This document shows positions 61,930-64,000 of a stretch of DNA of 64,000 nt, in pieces. Source of the stretch: Progne subis subis (taxonomy: Eukaryota > Chordata > Aves > Passeriformes > Hirundinidae); the NCBI GenBank assembly GCA_022316685.1, contig JAKJHU010000016.1, positions 2,170,001 to 2,234,000 of the forward strand, in the 5' to 3' direction. The notes below the pieces were generated by a model. That model saw only the letters and a list, made by a program, of their open reading frames with translations, was not told the origin of the DNA and made no database searches. Position 1 is the stretch's first letter; each line of letters starts with the position of its first letter. A program made the translations under genes and the position numbers.

Positions 61930-62400
61930 TGAAGAACTCATTGGTGCTGTAATGAAAGGCAGACTGCGTTCCCTGTCATGTCAAGAACGCTGCATCGGGA
62001 AAGTCGACATGATTTCATGGCTAATGATTCACTCGCTAATATCAATGTGGGCTGCAGTGAGGATAACCAAGTTGAGCTGTCTTAGATCAAATGATTCAAT
62101 TAGGCCAGCTGTCCCTATTTGTCATGGCTCAACTCGCTTTCAAATTACCTTTCCAAAGTGTGTACGTGCCTTAGCATAGAACTTAACAGCTCAACTGTTT
62201 TACAAAAAGGGGATATTTAGCCATGGTGATAAGGGGGAAGAAAGACGTCCCTTTTCATCTGCACCGAATGCTTTTATTCAGCAGCTAAAGTATGTATTTA
62301 ATGGGCTAAACTTTAAACATCACTGTCAAGTGTGAATCACTCCACTGTCCTAATGACAGTGATCTTTCAAATTTTTGGATTATCTTTTGGCAGGTTTATG
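61930..62400. promoter_or_regulatory. Candidate conserved non-coding element beside CpG island
   Basis: Complex, low-repeat sequence with clustered homeodomain-type cores: GGCTAATGATTCACTCGC near 62019-62036, GCTAATATCAATG near 62035-62047 and ATGATTCAATTAGGCC near 62090-62105. Scattered CpGs are also present (GAACGCTGCATCGGGAAAG near 61985). Frames are short (63-75 codons) and not family-like. The position next to the CpG island strengthens a regulatory reading, but conservation was not tested. Confidence 0.3.
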
Positions 62401-62419
62401 AAAATAAAATAGAAAATCC

Positions 62420-62880
62420 AACGGGGTGCGTGCGCGCAGGGACGAGCGACACAGATGGGAATAAATGGTTCACAGAAACAAAAAATAAATCTGTGGTCCC
62501 TCAGATGTGTCCTTTACGTTTAAACTGAGCTGCAGTTGATAGCAGCCAGACTGTTCACACAAAGCCTACCAAAGAGCTCTTCTGCAACGCGTTGGCTCTC
62601 TCGGTTAAGCTCCGTATTTCTCAACACATCCCTGGCAGGAGAAGGACGCGGCCGTCCCTGGGCAGCAGCCCTCGGTGCCGCAGCGGCGAGCGCTCTGCGG
62701 AGACAAACGGAGCCGGAGTCTGGCAGCGTCAGCGCGCAGACCCGGGGCTCAATAGGCATGGAAATTCAATTACCCTTGGTGGTGGTCCCTGCAGTGCCGC
62801 ACAGGGAAGCTTCTCCTGCCGAGGCTGAGGCAGGAAAGGAGGCAGTGGCTGCGCTTTGCAGAGCTTCCACCATGGGCACG
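62420..62880. promoter_or_regulatory. Short CpG island
   Basis: By direct count there are 19 CpG dinucleotides in 62588-62744 and 6 more in 62422-62448. In 62641-62700, 47 of 60 bases are G or C. This stands out sharply from the AT-rich surroundings and from the usual CpG depletion of vertebrate DNA, so the region is probably unmethylated in the germline. CpG islands mark promoters or regulatory elements of developmental genes. No convincing first exon is visible: a 118-codon plus frame at 62536-62892 overlaps another open plus frame and looks like a by-product of GC content. Confidence 0.6.
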
Positions 62881-64000
62881 ACTTTTGAGTGACTTTTTAG
62901 CATTGCAGAGGTGTTAAACTGGGAGAAGAACAACCTGGATGTACACAAAACAGATGAAAATTACCGCAAACATACAATCCTAGCTGTTTGTATAGTCTCA
63001 CGTATTTCCTGTAGTTGAATTTGACTGATAATTTGGGCCTTCTCATTTTAAATATTTTAATAAGATTCCACCCGGTGCCTGAAAAATACTCCTCTGCTAT
63101 CTGCATGGCTTATTTTAACTATATATAGATATATATCTATTTTGCTTAAGTTCTTTCTGGCAATGATACCAAGTTGGAAAACAGTAGTACTATTTACTAG
63201 AAAAATAAGACAGTTCAGTCCTGCCTTGGATTGATTGTCTAGTAATTTTGTGATCACGCTGTCAAGAAAAATATACTGTTGATTTTGAGAAATGTTGTAT
63301 TAGGGAAGTATTTTCCATTTATCTAAGAAGAACAGTTAAAATTGGAACAGGCTGAGCCTCAGTTCTGAAAATTTGCCATTTGCTTTTATGTTATTCACAA
63401 GTTTCACACAAAATAGAGACATCAGCTGAAAAAGTTTGTTTGAAATACTAAAGATCAGAAAAGGTCTAAAATGCTTAAATTGGCCTTCTGCTTCCTGCTC
63501 CTGTGAGACAATCAATGTGAGGGAGTAAAAGTAATAAACCCATATACATTGCTTCAGTCACACATACACAGTATTAAGGAGAGTCCAAGATTAAAACAGG
63601 CTGTATCAGCTGGACGTGATATATTAACTTTCAAGAAATAGAGAGTAGTTTGCCTTCCCCCTAAATTAATAAACACGGGTAAATAAATTTGCCAGCCTCA
63701 TTCCTGGTACTTATATTTGCTAATTAATTCAGTTAATCAAAACCACAAAGCATTTTGCAGCTTGCAGTCTCCAGCTTTGACTGCTAAAGACAGAGCTATG
63801 GATGGCAAAACCATCCATACCATCCACTGAAGAAAAAGGAAAGATTTGTTGTGAGTTTTAGTGTAAAATCTTTCCAAAGGTCAGAAAACCCTGAATGATT
63901 ACAGTCAGGAAATGTGGCCTGACCAAGCTGATACATTAGGGTTTTAATTTATTTCTGTCTGCTCTGTTTCCTTTCTTATTCCTGATATACAAATCTTGGC

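Larger units (their letters stand above)
54526..64000. other. Unique non-coding sequence with homopolymers and a CpG island
   Basis: No gene is recognised. The interval holds poly(T) at 54985-55011, a nested hairpin at 56881-56926 and a patch with clustered CpGs at 56560-56625. Paired palindromes lie at 58888-58923, poly(C) at 60835-60851 and poly(A) at 61113-61158. The conserved-looking block and CpG island at 61930-62880 are listed separately. From 62890 to the end I see nothing beyond AT-rich sequence with a small TA-rich palindrome near 63125-63140. Confidence 0.5.

Noticed and set aside
62536..62892. 118-codon plus frame across the CpG island
   Set aside because: Another plus frame and a minus frame are open over the same bases. 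High GC lowers stop frequency, and the translation is alanine/arginine-rich without a domain.

Overview
The window looks like nuclear DNA from a bird, probably a songbird. It is AT-rich and dominated by non-coding sequence. It carries five truncated copies of the CR1 retrotransposon, which is characteristic of bird and reptile genomes. It also holds one solo long terminal repeat (LTR) of an endogenous retrovirus whose termini and internal sequence resemble ERVL-type LTRs known from passerines. There is no operon structure, no tRNA or rRNA gene, no CRISPR array, and no protein-coding gene that I can name. The songbird call rests mainly on my recollection of LTR similarity.

Layout. 1-9333: unique AT-rich sequence. 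9334-9751: CR1 3' end, minus strand. 9752-15930: unique sequence with a regulatory-looking block near 10.25-10.86 kb and a strong perfect hairpin at 12450. 15931-16593: solo LTR, minus strand, with an exact 5-bp target-site duplication. 17145-17415: CR1 fragment, plus strand. 17416-26439: unique sequence with one unexplained 147-codon open frame. 26440-27525: the largest CR1 copy, plus strand, holding a dead reverse-transcriptase remnant and followed directly by a 132-bp A-rich tract. 27661-44954: about 17 kb with no interspersed repeat that I recognise, a possible short coding exon at 30.44-30.56 kb, and homeodomain-site-rich patches. 44955-45270: old CR1, minus strand. 45271-53913: unique sequence with a cluster of overlapping open frames at 48.4-49.5 kb. 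53914-54525: CR1 3' end, minus strand. 54526-64000: unique sequence with long A, T and C homopolymers, ending in a short, very CpG-rich island at 62.42-62.88 kb next to a conserved-looking block.

Interpretation. The simplest reading is an intergenic gene desert or a very long intron. Most open frames are short, often lack an ATG, and overlap one another on both strands, as random frames do in AT-rich DNA. The points most worth testing are the CpG island with its flanking block, the GC3-rich short frame ending at 30562, and the multi-frame open block on the minus strand at 48.4-48.9 kb. I did not find evidence of a novel multi-gene system.
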